Shown here: piece by piece, positions 19,501 through 28,609 of the stretch
How positions within the stretch are numbered: position 1 is the first letter of the stretch
Layout: every line of letters begins with the position of its first letter
DNA from: Strongyloides papillosus
Lineage: Eukaryota > Nematoda > Chromadorea > Rhabditida > Strongyloididae
Assembly (NCBI GenBank): GCA_005656395.1
Contig: SRSI01000043.1
Location: 372,001 to 436,000 of the forward strand
Direction of reading: 5' to 3'
Length of the DNA stretch: 64,000 nt
Made by a program: the position numbers and the translations under genes
The notes under the pieces: model-generated
The model's input: only the letters and a program-made list of their open reading frames with translations
The model's database searches: none
What the model was told of the DNA's origin: nothing

Positions 19501-22500
19501 GGATACTTGTCTTAAAGATTTAGATGAGTTAAAATCAGACGTTAATCGTCTTAATATAGCACTTGAGGATAAGGACAATAAATTATCCGAAGCTACAACA
19601 TTAATAGATTCTCATGAATCCCAAATAACGGTTTATAGAAACCAGGAAGCTGCTCTAACCGAACAGTTAGCTGCAGTAAATAATCGTATTTCTCAATTAG
19701 AGAATACCGAATTAGAGAATGATGAAGAGCAAGAGCAGAATTCATCATCCAAGGTACATGCGTTAAACGAATGTACTAATAAAGAGGCACAATGCCATCT
19801 ACAATTAATTAAAACACAAAGTCTACATGATTTAACACGTACGGAGCTTACTCGTTGTGAATCACAGATTGCTGTGATAAAATCACGAGCATCCTCATCG
19901 CCGTGTCTAAACAATATTCCCACTACTGATAACAAATCAGAGAAGGGATTGTCCATGATCGAATGGGCTAAAAAAATATATCAACTACATGTTGATGAGG
20001 CTATAACAGAAATGCCTAATTCTATTGCTAGTGCATTAACATTAATCACTGCAATTTTGGTTAAATACGGTTTTAATAAAACTGCTGAAACTTTGAGAAA
20101 ACGTTATGGTTCTTCTTCTAACAATGAGATCCCATACACTCATCAATTAAGGACGATTTCTGAAGCACGACCACTTACAAGAACTCCTATTCGAGTATCC
20201 CGTTATGGGGTAATACAGAATATTCGTAATTCTGATTCAATGGTAAAATTACCTGTGATTTCGATTAATATCGGATCAAATAAATTCGATGCTCTTGTTG
20301 ATACTGGTGCTTCCTTAAATGTCATTAGTCAAGATGCATTTAATCTCATACCTAGTACACATAAAACTATGGTAAAACCATCGTTAAAAGCTGCAACAGT
20401 AGCAAACAATGACAAACTCGTTTTTAGCGGGGCTTCTAGAATTTATATCGAAGCAAATAATAAACGAGAACAACTTGAATTCCACATAGTGGACAAGTTA
20501 TCATATGATATAATAATTGGTATCCCTGGATTACATCGAATTTTTGGTGATGAACTAACTATTCGATTTAATCATAGTATGCCATCTATTACCAACGTAC
20601 CCGTCAAAACGGCTTCTAAGGTACGTATTCCTCCTAGAACGACAAAAGTAATTCATGCTAATGTGCATGCAATTCCATCACATGACAAAATTAATTGTTT
20701 ATTTGTGAGTAACCCTCGTTGGAAGGGTAGTGATCACATCATGACCTACTATCAGACAGGTCCTGTAATTGATAATAAATTTGCCGTGATTCTTCAAAAT
20801 CATGGATCAAATACTGTATTAATACCCGCTAATACTGAAATTGGTAATCTACATTCTATTGAAGAAGTAGATGATAATACTATACGGATCTCTGGTGATG
20901 AAATAATCCCAGAAGATGCCGCTTGGGAAGATTCCTTACCCAACTATCCAGAGAGTCATGCTCCTCTTACTAGAGAGCAACTAATGGATTCCATTTCTTG
21001 GACAAATTGTACTCTTTCTCCGAAGGCGAAAGAGGTGATACAAGATATTATATGGAATAATCGTACCGCATTTTTCGAATATGATGGAAATGCTGGTCTT
21101 TATAATGGTGATGAGCGTCTCAATATTGAGTTAGCCACATCTGACTTACCTCAACGTATTCGGCCTGGTCGTAGGTCGAGAGAGATTGAGATTGAAATTG
21201 ATAAGCAGGTCGAAGACATGCTTGAAAAGGGGATGATCGAACATAGTCGATCTCCTTACCTTTCTAGAGTCGTATTAGTACGAAAGAAAGACATGAAATG
21301 GCGTTTTGTCGTCGATTTCAGAGCTATTAATAAGCTTATAAAACAACAGTCACATCTTATCCCACGAATAGATAGATTGACTGAAGAAGCTAGTGGTCAT
21401 AAGTACTACAGCGTATTTGATTTGAAACAAGGATTTCATCAAATACCTCTTGATGAACATAGCAGGCGTATTGCTGCTTTTGTTACACATAGAGGCATTT
21501 ACCAATATAAGGTAATGCCTATGGGACTTACTGGATCGCCAGATAAGTTTCAAGATATAATGGACAAAGTCCTAAGCAACATACTCGATTGCTATATCTA
21601 CTTGGATGATATTCTCACTTGTTCTCAAGATGAGGAATCTCATATCCACAATATTAATAATATTCTGTCACGTATAGCAGAATATAATATGAAAATCACT
21701 TTAAATAAGTGTCAATTTGGGCAAAAGAATGCTCAATATTTAGGATACATCATTGATTTTGATGGTATCCATCCTAACCCTGATAAGGTTAAGGCTATCA
21801 CGGATAAACGTGAACCGAAAACAGAAAAAGAGATTAAATCTTTTCTTGGTGCCGTGTCTTATTTTAGAAGGCACATTAAAAATTTTTCAGCATTGGCTGA
21901 ACCTTTATATAGAGTTATTAACTCATATTCTTGGACATCAGAACAAGCTGATGCTTTCCAAGCCTTAAAACAAGCACTAATAAATGCTGCAGTATTGGCT
22001 CCTCCGGACCATACGGCACCATATACCATATACACCGACGCTTCATTTCAAGGCTTAGGTGCAGCTCTTACGCAAAAGGATAAACCAATTGCCTTTGCTT
22101 CGAGATCTCTGAAACCTGCAGAGAAAAATTATCCAATAATTAAATTGGAAGCTTTGGGTCTAGTTTATGCTTTACGGCAATTTAGACCATATATTTATGG
22201 TAAACATACTAAAGTAGTTACCGATCACAAGCCATTGTTGGCTTTACTTAAAAATAAAGAGTTGACTGGTATTCTTCAACGATACCAGATGGCTATAATG
22301 GAATACGATATTACAATCGTATATCTTAAAGGGGAAGATAATCATGTTGCCGATTATCTTAGTAGGACGGAATTTAATGCCGTTCTTCTGAAGGAAGGTC
22401 TCTTTGAAGACGTATTTCCTATAATGGAGAATCCAATGAATACTCCATATGTTATAAGTAAATTTCATAACTTTCTTAATGAAAAAGAAAAGGATGTCAT

Positions 22501-23575
22501 TAAAGATGGTGATATCAATGTCTTTTACAGAGGTAAACGACGTGTTTTTGTTCCTAAGGTGCTAAGGGAAGAGTTGTTGAGACGATTCCATAGCCATCCT
22601 TTAATAGGACAACATTTTGGTTTCGATAAACTAGCAGATAAATTCTGTCTTATATTCTTCTGGCCTAAGATGCTTGAAGATATGAAACGCATTTGGCAAG
22701 ACTGTGAGGTATGTTGGAAAGTGAAACACCAACCCTCTAATTTAGCAGCTACCAATACTAAAACAATCCCTAAACCTGAAGGTGTTTGGGGAACTTTAAA
22801 TGCTGATTATATACAGCTTGAAGATCATCTTCACGTATTAGTGATAATAGATGAATATAGTCGTTTTGTGTATACTGCTGTTACCAAACGACAAGATCAA
22901 CATACTACACTTCTACAATTAATGAAGTGCTTTTCCACTTTTGGATTTCCAAAAGTATTACGTACAAATGGAGGATCTGGCTTTATTGGTAATAAAGTAT
23001 CAGATTACCTTAAATCTGTTAATGTTACTCATTATGTGTCATCTCCACATAATCATACTTCAAATGCTTTCGCTGAACGATTCAATCGTACAATTCGCGA
23101 AGCTATCAGAGCACAATCTGATTTATCATATACTGATGCTGTATATGCTTTAACATATGCTTATAATCGTACAAAGCATACTTCAACAGGTTGTCCACCT
23201 TGTTATTTTATTCTCAATACTGCTGATAAATTTTCAGACGAGATTGCAATTAATTCATCCCTTAGTGGTTTGAAAGATATTATACAATTCGGTCGTACCG
23301 AATTTAGTGAATCAAAGCCTAAGAGAAAAGGAAAAGTTCTTTCTCCAGGCATGTTTGTGATGAAACGTGTGTTACATAAAAAGTTAAATCACACATCACA
23401 TAAAAATCAAGATATATTTGAAGGTCCTTATAAAATAATTAAGCATTTACATGCGGACACATATATCATTCAAAAATGTTCTCGTACTGGTAGAATTACT
23501 GGTAGAGAAGAAAGAGTTACCACTGAGAGATTGAAAATAATTCCTTCACTATCTATAACTTATAATAATACATAA
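16589..23575 (+). CDS. Gag-Pol polyprotein, 2,328 residues, Cer1-like
   Basis: One uninterrupted ORF. About residues 31-98 hold four copies of a 20-residue repeat (AHLRAELGHSKDAQHPLL). A gag-like helical region follows to about 450, then an Asn-rich tract (452-557) with no zinc knuckle. About 601-622 is hydrophobic and signal-peptide-like, followed by a cysteine-containing region, then a long coiled coil (about 830-1110) and a second hydrophobic stretch near 1145-1162. Next come protease VDTGAS (about 1238), RT YLDDILT (about 1670), RNase H TDAS...VTDH (1816-1880), the integrase zinc module (HSHPLIGQH...CEVC) and core D (about 2073), and E in FAERFN (about 2163). The second catalytic Asp position reads TNGGSGF instead of the usual TDNG, so integration may be impaired. 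GPY-type tail near 2278. Single-ORF gag-pol is the Cer1 arrangement known in nematodes. Confidence 0.9.
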   Translation: MSLRSSSTPVKANNRLGNDSNELVPSVPLFNAHLRAELGHSKDAQHPLLAHSRAELGHSKDAQHPFLAHLRAELGHSKDAQHPLLAHLRAEPGLSEEARQTLMSSMTSPKASAPPYGDSLEGTNVFASSNKGSKIRSSSNNLINKITNPVTSKSAMESTISLNRTKRQVDLDNVVKLILDELKSDQIETLKYSPSDYDGLLQRQKARMTKLLQDLGSDAIVDLPDVRAQVSDNLGSTRSYNALFDMVLRAKSHGAFYQFKGKSLTSFTLFISDCMTAIRQLAITDDEIPMLDRIAGRHIDYLIPRDSKIAHARHIAVERKSDATKGHKQYDFTLSEILNDIKLVLESQGMNRLEQFNARPPMENAMDVSTFAKKFNDYLRRRFATNQPSEFLKDKPDLRREQFYLFTRGLHPILRENNSTKNLYELQYDEFIATYVDTQLRFQSKLNKASQKVNNNHNNSYKHNNKHINKHNNVSNNKQSNLKFDNTKKPFVKNNSSGYNKNNHQSSSGTHNNKGHQSRYSSSKPANKPVTSYNNTSSGMNYKPNNNQSSGYNKNRIKTKPQKHGKVHTIEPTHDECHNDGEMNVIMHSIKEIKHMINDFKLNTLTICMLMICMLIPFGGCQPLGICRFAPSEFPRLYLQNNYDAKKAKQVTLVSVDTRCVALDVFASGYRLGNVFVDPDSNVEHYFDKKAPTFSCAGSHLVHLSGRNETFVEEVSTGTHNADTSLKNIRAKHAMYETGCDKLSSVSQTVPMDPHPSKIVSSTKAPVVMLTERPHIVQIVAHGTNVSASKIKAPTDVSVPSKATKPNNDATLKAASVDSSKVSSTTSGYQKIKSSLKTCEEELERTKTLLKESTSTISDLRSEIERIKRANNMLSEQLRDSEDRHRTTSRSMTEESAKSLSEDIKTVSHVLTDENRIRQECEDNWKDEIKRLNSEIEDCNTKLNKLKTANNALREERDKTSKAFKSCNIDKDTCLKDLDELKSDVNRLNIALEDKDNKLSEATTLIDSHESQITVYRNQEAALTEQLAAVNNRISQLENTELENDEEQEQNSSSKVHALNECTNKEAQCHLQLIKTQSLHDLTRTELTRCESQIAVIKSRASSSPCLNNIPTTDNKSEKGLSMIEWAKKIYQLHVDEAITEMPNSIASALTLITAILVKYGFNKTAETLRKRYGSSSNNEIPYTHQLRTISEARPLTRTPIRVSRYGVIQNIRNSDSMVKLPVISINIGSNKFDALVDTGASLNVISQDAFNLIPSTHKTMVKPSLKAATVANNDKLVFSGASRIYIEANNKREQLEFHIVDKLSYDIIIGIPGLHRIFGDELTIRFNHSMPSITNVPVKTASKVRIPPRTTKVIHANVHAIPSHDKINCLFVSNPRWKGSDHIMTYYQTGPVIDNKFAVILQNHGSNTVLIPANTEIGNLHSIEEVDDNTIRISGDEIIPEDAAWEDSLPNYPESHAPLTREQLMDSISWTNCTLSPKAKEVIQDIIWNNRTAFFEYDGNAGLYNGDERLNIELATSDLPQRIRPGRRSREIEIEIDKQVEDMLEKGMIEHSRSPYLSRVVLVRKKDMKWRFVVDFRAINKLIKQQSHLIPRIDRLTEEASGHKYYSVFDLKQGFHQIPLDEHSRRIAAFVTHRGIYQYKVMPMGLTGSPDKFQDIMDKVLSNILDCYIYLDDILTCSQDEESHIHNINNILSRIAEYNMKITLNKCQFGQKNAQYLGYIIDFDGIHPNPDKVKAITDKREPKTEKEIKSFLGAVSYFRRHIKNFSALAEPLYRVINSYSWTSEQADAFQALKQALINAAVLAPPDHTAPYTIYTDASFQGLGAALTQKDKPIAFASRSLKPAEKNYPIIKLEALGLVYALRQFRPYIYGKHTKVVTDHKPLLALLKNKELTGILQRYQMAIMEYDITIVYLKGEDNHVADYLSRTEFNAVLLKEGLFEDVFPIMENPMNTPYVISKFHNFLNEKEKDVIKDGDINVFYRGKRRVFVPKVLREELLRRFHSHPLIGQHFGFDKLADKFCLIFFWPKMLEDMKRIWQDCEVCWKVKHQPSNLAATNTKTIPKPEGVWGTLNADYIQLEDHLHVLVIIDEYSRFVYTAVTKRQDQHTTLLQLMKCFSTFGFPKVLRTNGGSGFIGNKVSDYLKSVNVTHYVSSPHNHTSNAFAERFNRTIREAIRAQSDLSYTDAVYALTYAYNRTKHTSTGCPPCYFILNTADKFSDEIAINSSLSGLKDIIQFGRTEFSESKPKRKGKVLSPGMFVMKRVLHKKLNHTSHKNQDIFEGPYKIIKHLHADTYIIQKCSRTGRITGREERVTTERLKIIPSLSITYNNT

Positions 23576-24539
23576 CTTTATATTATGTAATGCTTTTCGT
23601 GCACAATGCACATATAAATATAAAAATGTACTTGAACACTTTCAATTTTGACAGTTTTACTATTATCCACATATGAAATGGATACACATGCAATTGATAA
23701 ATGCATTAATCAAATTAAACGATTTTTGATAAATTTAAAATTTATTTTCAACAAAAATGGTACTTGTTACCTCAATTTGGTGTATTTATACTCTTCTTCG
23801 ACAAGGCGTCTGAAAAGGGGAGAACATACACGCAATTTCGTAACAAATGACACTTTTAATTAAAAAAAAAATATATATATATATATTCTAGCATATGTAT
23901 CAGACATATACAAAACATAATCTAATTAAAGATAAAATAATCAAGCATTCAATATACAAAAATGCAACAAATATTGCAACATTTTAAGTTGTTAAAACAA
24001 CTAAATAAAAATTATCTTTTATAACGTACTTAATATAGATAAATTTATCAATCATAAAGGATATGAAAAACATCTAAGACGTTAGTATTAATATATTTAC
24101 AACAAAAGTCAATATACTTTCTATTATCCAGCTCCAGAGACTCCAGCAGCAGTAGTGGTTGTTGGGGCAGTTGTTGTTGTTGGTTGGTAGCCATGGCGGC
24201 TACACAATTCTCTATAATTGCTTAAATAAAATAATAAATAGTCCAGACAAAAATCAAACATACATTGCTGGCATTTTCTCCTTATTACAATATTAACAAA
24301 AAAAAAATTAAAAGAATCAAAATAACCAAATAGCTATATATATACATATGATTTTGATGATCAACAAATTGATGGATTAAAAGAAGTCTTCAATGATCAA
24401 ATACCAAAAAATTACTCTCTACATTCCTTTTTTTATACAATATCTAATATCAAATACCCGAACATTATTTTCAACTTCTATTACCTATTACTGAACAAAA
24501 ATACATTCCCAGATCGCTACGAAGTAGCTGAAAAGGGGA
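23576..24539. other. Post-pol region of the Cer1-like element
   Basis: Roughly 960 bp between the polyprotein stop and the 3' LTR. It holds a short sense ORF (23648-23863) without recognisable features, a second GAAAAGGGGAG tract at about 23812, AT microsatellite sequence near 23870, and an antisense Thr-rich ORF (24124-24333). Confidence 0.55.
24124..24333 (-). CDS. Possible antisense exon, Cys-containing with Thr-rich tail
   Basis: An open frame of about 69 codons on the minus strand reads RKCQQCMFDFCLDY..., then ...YRELCSRHGYQPTTTTAP and a Gly/Ala/Thr tail before TAA. There are five cysteines and an internal ATG only. It could be the last exon of a small secreted protein captured by the retroelement, or chance. 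A 51-nt GTATGT...TTTAAG segment inside it could also be an intron. No homolog recognised. Confidence 0.2.
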   Translation of the reverse strand, partial: LFGYFDSFNFFFVNIVIRRKCQQCMFDFCLDYLLFYLSNYRELCSRHGYQPTTTTAPTTTTAAGVSGAG

Positions 24540-24716
24540 TGTAACGCCCCCAGAAGGCGTTATCAAGAAAACTCTATAAATACCAAACATAAATTCATTT
24601 TTAATGTAGATGTAAAAGATATAATACATAGTGAACACCTATTAATAAACAGTTATTTTATATATTTATACTTTACTATATCACCCGAGGATAGCACCTC
24701 GTTAAAAAAGCTTATA
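24540..24716 (+). repeat. 3' LTR of the Cer1-like element
   Basis: Follows the tract GAAAAGGGGA. The first 24 and last 34 bases match the 5' LTR almost exactly, but the middle is strongly diverged. Confidence 0.8.
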
Positions 24717-25692
24717 AAAATATAAAATATAAGATATGTGATTTTATTATGTTTATGTAAAATATTAGTATTATATCATTTTTTAAATAAATTATAGTCA
24801 TTATATTTTAAATTTTTGCTTCTAAGTTAACAAAATTAAATATTCAATTCTATGTTTATGCAAATCATTCTAAAAATTTCATCAAATCTATACAGTTTTA
24901 AAAGTTAAAGTAATTAATTTTTTTTAAACTTATAAATAACTATTACTTACATTTTGTTACTAATTATTGATGAATTAAATATGTTTTTAACAAATATGTG
25001 GATTTCATTATTTTAATAATAAATTTATACAATAATAGATTAAATTTACTGCAAACTCATAGTTAAAAAAATGCTTTAAGAAACTAAAATTCTTTTTACT
25101 GTAAACTGTTTGTTTTAAATTAAAATAATGTGTGGGAACTGTAAAAAAATTATTTCAGAATAAATTATGTCAATAAAAAGCTAAAGATAAATTTTATATT
25201 AAAGCTAAATAACAACGCCAGTAAAGGAATTTTTTAAAAACTAAGAAAATAACATAATTAATGTTTTATTCTCTATATGCAAATATACAATAATAAAAGT
25301 TACCGACCAAATAAATCTATATTTGTCAAAATCCAAAATTCTTAGTGGTAGATGATTTTGAACTAATATTTAAAATATTTTTAAAAAATTACAATTTTAT
25401 TTGTTTAAAAAATTTGGAAAGCTTGTAAATCATAACATTGTTATTCATATTAAATATTTATTTCATTAATACATATTACTTTATGAAGATGAATATTAAA
25501 ATTCAACTTATAAAAAATTGACTTTTATATATATTGAAATTACATTTTTCAGGATAAACAAAAGTAAAAAATGATTTTGAAAATGAAATTATTCATAAAA
25601 AGTTATCAAATTTTATTTTTTTTGGTAGATTATTATATTTATATTGCAAATATTTAATTTTTTATGCGTTTAAAAAGATATTCTAAAATGAG
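24717..25692. other. Array spacer upstream of peptide gene 2
   Basis: The left part repeats the 3' spacer of gene 1. The right part contains the upstream block shared by all units (AGTTACCGACCAAATAAA, then TAGATGATTTTGAACTAATATTTAAAATATTT). Confidence 0.6.
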
Positions 25693-25700
25693 TATAAAAA
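25693..25700 (+). promoter_or_regulatory. TATA box, secreted-peptide gene 2
   Basis: TATAAAAA, 32 bp upstream of the conserved MHF start codon. Confidence 0.6.
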
Positions 25701-25731
25701 GGAATGATTAAGAATGAAAAATATCATCAAA

Positions 25732-26100
25732 ATGCATTTCATAAAATATTTTACTATCCTTGTACTTTTGGCTGTTCAATACAGTCTTCAAGATGATACT
25801 ACAACATATGCAACAACGCCTACTTATATGTATAGTAATGATTACGGAGATAGTGGTTTTGGTACTACACAGGGAGCACCAACAGATTATGTCTATAGAA
25901 AAAAGAGATCATCATTTAAAGAAGGACTTGTAAGTTCTAATAAAGCATTATTAATTGTTCTTCAGGAGAAAGTAAAAGAGAAAGCAAAGAAATTTAGTGA
26001 TAAAACTACAGATAAATTAAAAGCAGCAGCTGAAAAAACTAAAGAAGCAGTAAAAAATTTTGGTGAAAAGGTTAATTTACAAATGAGAAAAGTTTTTTGA
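25732..26100 (+). CDS. Small secreted cationic peptide precursor, family member 2
   Basis: Exons 25732-25929 and 25966-26100; the 36-nt intron GTAAGT...TTCAG is in phase 0. The start is taken at the conserved MHFIKYF; an upstream in-frame ATG (25714) would add six residues. The signal peptide and RKKR site match gene 1, but the spacer between them is longer and has no cysteine pair. The released chain is about 52 residues, rich in Lys, Ala and Thr, with a heptad/undecad-like helical pattern (AAAEKTKEAVKNF). Because this intron is a multiple of three with no stop, an unspliced message would still be open and add 12 mostly hydrophobic residues. Confidence 0.75.
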   Translation: MHFIKYFTILVLLAVQYSLQDDTTTYATTPTYMYSNDYGDSGFGTTQGAPTDYVYRKKRSSFKEGLVSSNKALLIVLQEKVKEKAKKFSDKTTDKLKAAAEKTKEAVKNFGEKVNLQMRKVF

Positions 26101-27236
26101 AAAAAAACTCTAATATATTGAGCGTTATTAGATTCTTACTCTGGATTGATTTTATGATAAATATTATTATTTTACATCAAATTTCATGCATAATAGAATT
26201 TGTTGTCAAGAAAGTGGTCTTGAAATCAATTAAAAATATAAGATATATGATTTTACTACGTTTTGTAAAATATTAGTATTTTATCGTTTTTTCAATAAAT
26301 TATAGTCATTTAATTTTATATTTTACTTGTTAATAAAACAAAATTAATTATTCAACACTATATTGATACATATCATTTTAAAATTTTATAAAATTTATAC
26401 TGCTTTAAAAGTTTAAACAATTAATTTTTTATATACTTCTAAATTATGATTCTAAATAGCTTTTATTACAATTTATTACTGATTATTGATCAATTAATAA
26501 AGTTCAAAGAAATTATATGAGTTCTTTTATTTTAATAAAAAAATTATACAATATCAGACAAAATCTTTTGCAAACTCTAGAGTTAAAAAAAGCATTTCAA
26601 GAAATTAAAACTCCCTTTACTATAAAAAAATTTGTTCAAAATTTAAATGAAATAAGAAACTGTATAGGAATTAATTCACAAAAAAGTATAGTGATAAAAA
26701 GTTTAAGATAGATTTTATGTTTTATTTAAACAATTACGCCAGTAAAGAAATTTTTTTAAAATCTAAAAAAATATTATAATTATTGTTATACCCTCTAAAT
26801 ACAAATATATATTTATAAAAGTTACCGACAAAATAAAACAATATTTATCAACTTCTTAAAATACTTGATGATAGATGATTTTGAACTAATATTTAAAATG
26901 TTTCCAAAAAATTATTATTTTACTGTTAAAAAATATTTACAAAGCTTGTAAATCATAATTTTGTAATTCATATTAAATATTATTTCATTAATGCATATTA
27001 CTTTATTGAAATTTGTATTAAAATTTAACTTAAAAAAATTGACCTTTATCTATATTTTACAAGATAAACGAAGTAAAAAAAGATTTAAATGATGTACTTA
27101 TTCATAAAAAATTATCAATATTCTTTTTATGGCTAAATAATTATATTTAGATTGCAAATATTTAATTTTTTTATTTAAGAAAATATTGTAAAATGAGTAT
27201 TTAAAGGATTGATTTAGAATAAGAAGTATCATCAAA
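26101..27236. other. Array spacer between peptide genes 2 and 3
   Basis: Repeats both spacer blocks of the array. An ORF at 26517-26711 lies in sequence conserved, without that ORF, in the other spacers, so it is not treated as a gene. The TATA position of gene 3 reads TATTTAAA (27199-27206), weaker than in the siblings. Confidence 0.55.
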
Positions 27237-27592
27237 ATGCATTTCATAAAATACTTTACTATCCTTGTACTTTTGGCTGTTCAATACAGTTTCCAAGATG
27301 ATACTACAACATATGCAACAACGCCTGGTTGCATGTATGATTGTGGTTTCGATACTACACAAGGAGCACTATCAGATTCTGTTACTAGAAAGAAGAGATC
27401 ATCAATTAAAGAAAAACTTGTAAGTTCTAATAAGCTGTTGTTTATACTGTTCTTTAGGAGAAAATGAAAGATACAGCAACAGAATTTGCTAAAAAAACTA
27501 AAATGGCAGGAAAGGAAGCACTTGATAAAACAAAAAATGCATTAGAAAAATTTTCTGATAAAACAAAATCAAAATTTAAAAAACTTTTTTAA
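27237..27592 (+). CDS. Small secreted cationic peptide precursor, family member 3
   Basis: Exons 27237-27419 and 27458-27592. The intron is 38 nt (GTAAGT...TTTAG), so splicing is obligatory to keep frame. This is good evidence that the equivalent segments in the other members are introns too. It has the same signal peptide, a two-cysteine spacer and an RKKR site. The released chain of about 51 residues is Lys-rich and helical (KTKNALEKFSDKTKSKFKK). Function unknown; same alternatives as for gene 1. Confidence 0.75.
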
Positions 27593-28112
27593 AAAAGACT
27601 ATAATATACCAAGGGTTCTAAAATTCTTACTCTGAATTGATTTTATGATAAATATTATTGTTTTACATCAAACTTCATGCATTATATAATCTTCTGTTAA
27701 GAAATTTGTTTTTAAATTGATTTAAAATGTAAAAACATAAAATATAAGATATATGATTTTATTATGTTTATGTAAAATATTAGTATTTTATCGTTTTTTC
27801 AATAAATTATAGTCATTAGATTTTATATTTTTGCTGCTAATTTAACAACATTAAATATTCATCATTATATTTATGTATATTATTTTATAATTTTCATCAA
27901 ATTTACACAATTTTAAAAGTTTAAGTATTTAATTTTTTATACTTCTAAATAACTATACATACATTTTATTACTGATCATATATCAATCCATTAAGTTCAA
28001 AGAAATAAATAAATTCCTCTATTTTAATAAAAAAAATTATACAATAAAAGATAAAACCTATTGCAAACTCTATAGTTAAAAAAGCATTTCAGAAAATTAA
28101 AGATCTTCTTAC
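27593..28112. other. Array spacer downstream of peptide gene 3
   Basis: Family 3' spacer up to the TTAC at 28109-28112, where a solo LTR entered. Confidence 0.6.
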
Positions 28113-28243
28113 TGTTATCCGACAGCTGTGTTGGATACGCCCCAAACCACATCTATATAAGAAATGTTCTCTTATATATATGAGTATTCTTAGCATTCTT
28201 ATAATCCTTGTTAACTTTTTTCTTAATATATAATAAAAGATAT

Positions 28244-28525
28244 AGTAAGAAAGAGAAGGTAAAAGTCCAAAGATTAAAGTTTAGATAAGTTTTTTATATA
28301 TAAATAAGAGTTTTTTTATATTTTACCATTCATCCTTTTATTCATTTATTGTAATAATCATCATATATATTGTAGACCGTAAGTCACTATTTTTTATGTA
28401 ATGTTTTTATTATTAATGTAGGTGGCCACGGTGTTGTATTATATCTTATATTGTTACTGTATCCTTTCTTAAGATTCCAATAAAAGTTTATAAGATTAGT
28501 ATAGTCATCACTTATAAAATTTACT
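28244..28525 (+). repeat. 5' LTR of the gag-only element
   Basis: 282 bp, AGTAA...TTACT. It is followed by GGTTTAAGTTAGAC, where a primer-binding site would lie; no tRNA match recognised. Confidence 0.9.
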
Positions 28526-28609
28526 GGTTTAAGTTAGACTTTACTTCTCTACAACTCTTTTACCTTTGGAACTGTTAAAAATCATCTTACTCTGCAATTA
28601 TCGATAATC

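Larger units (their letters stand above)
15935..24716 (+). mobile_element. Cer1-like Ty3 element with one giant polyprotein and diverged LTRs
   Basis: LTRs at 15935-16112 and 24540-24716 share TGTAACG...CTTATA ends and long blocks, but differ at roughly a quarter of positions by eye. A candidate primer-binding site starts TGGAGGTTCCACC at 16113. The polypurine tract AAAAGGGGA abuts the 3' LTR, and a second such tract lies at about 23813. A leader of about 480 bp precedes the 2,328-codon ORF, and about 960 bp follow it. There is no short target duplication. Instead about 240 bp of array spacer is repeated on both sides, so the present ends probably reflect recombination between array copies. 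Confidence 0.85.

Noticed and set aside
23812..23824. Internal GAAAAGGGGAG as evidence of a second, older LTR junction
   Set aside because: It resembles the polypurine tract, but no LTR-like TGTAACG follows; mentioned only within the region description.
26517..26711. 64-codon ORF between peptide genes 2 and 3
   Set aside because: Lies in array spacer; the homologous spacers do not keep the frame.
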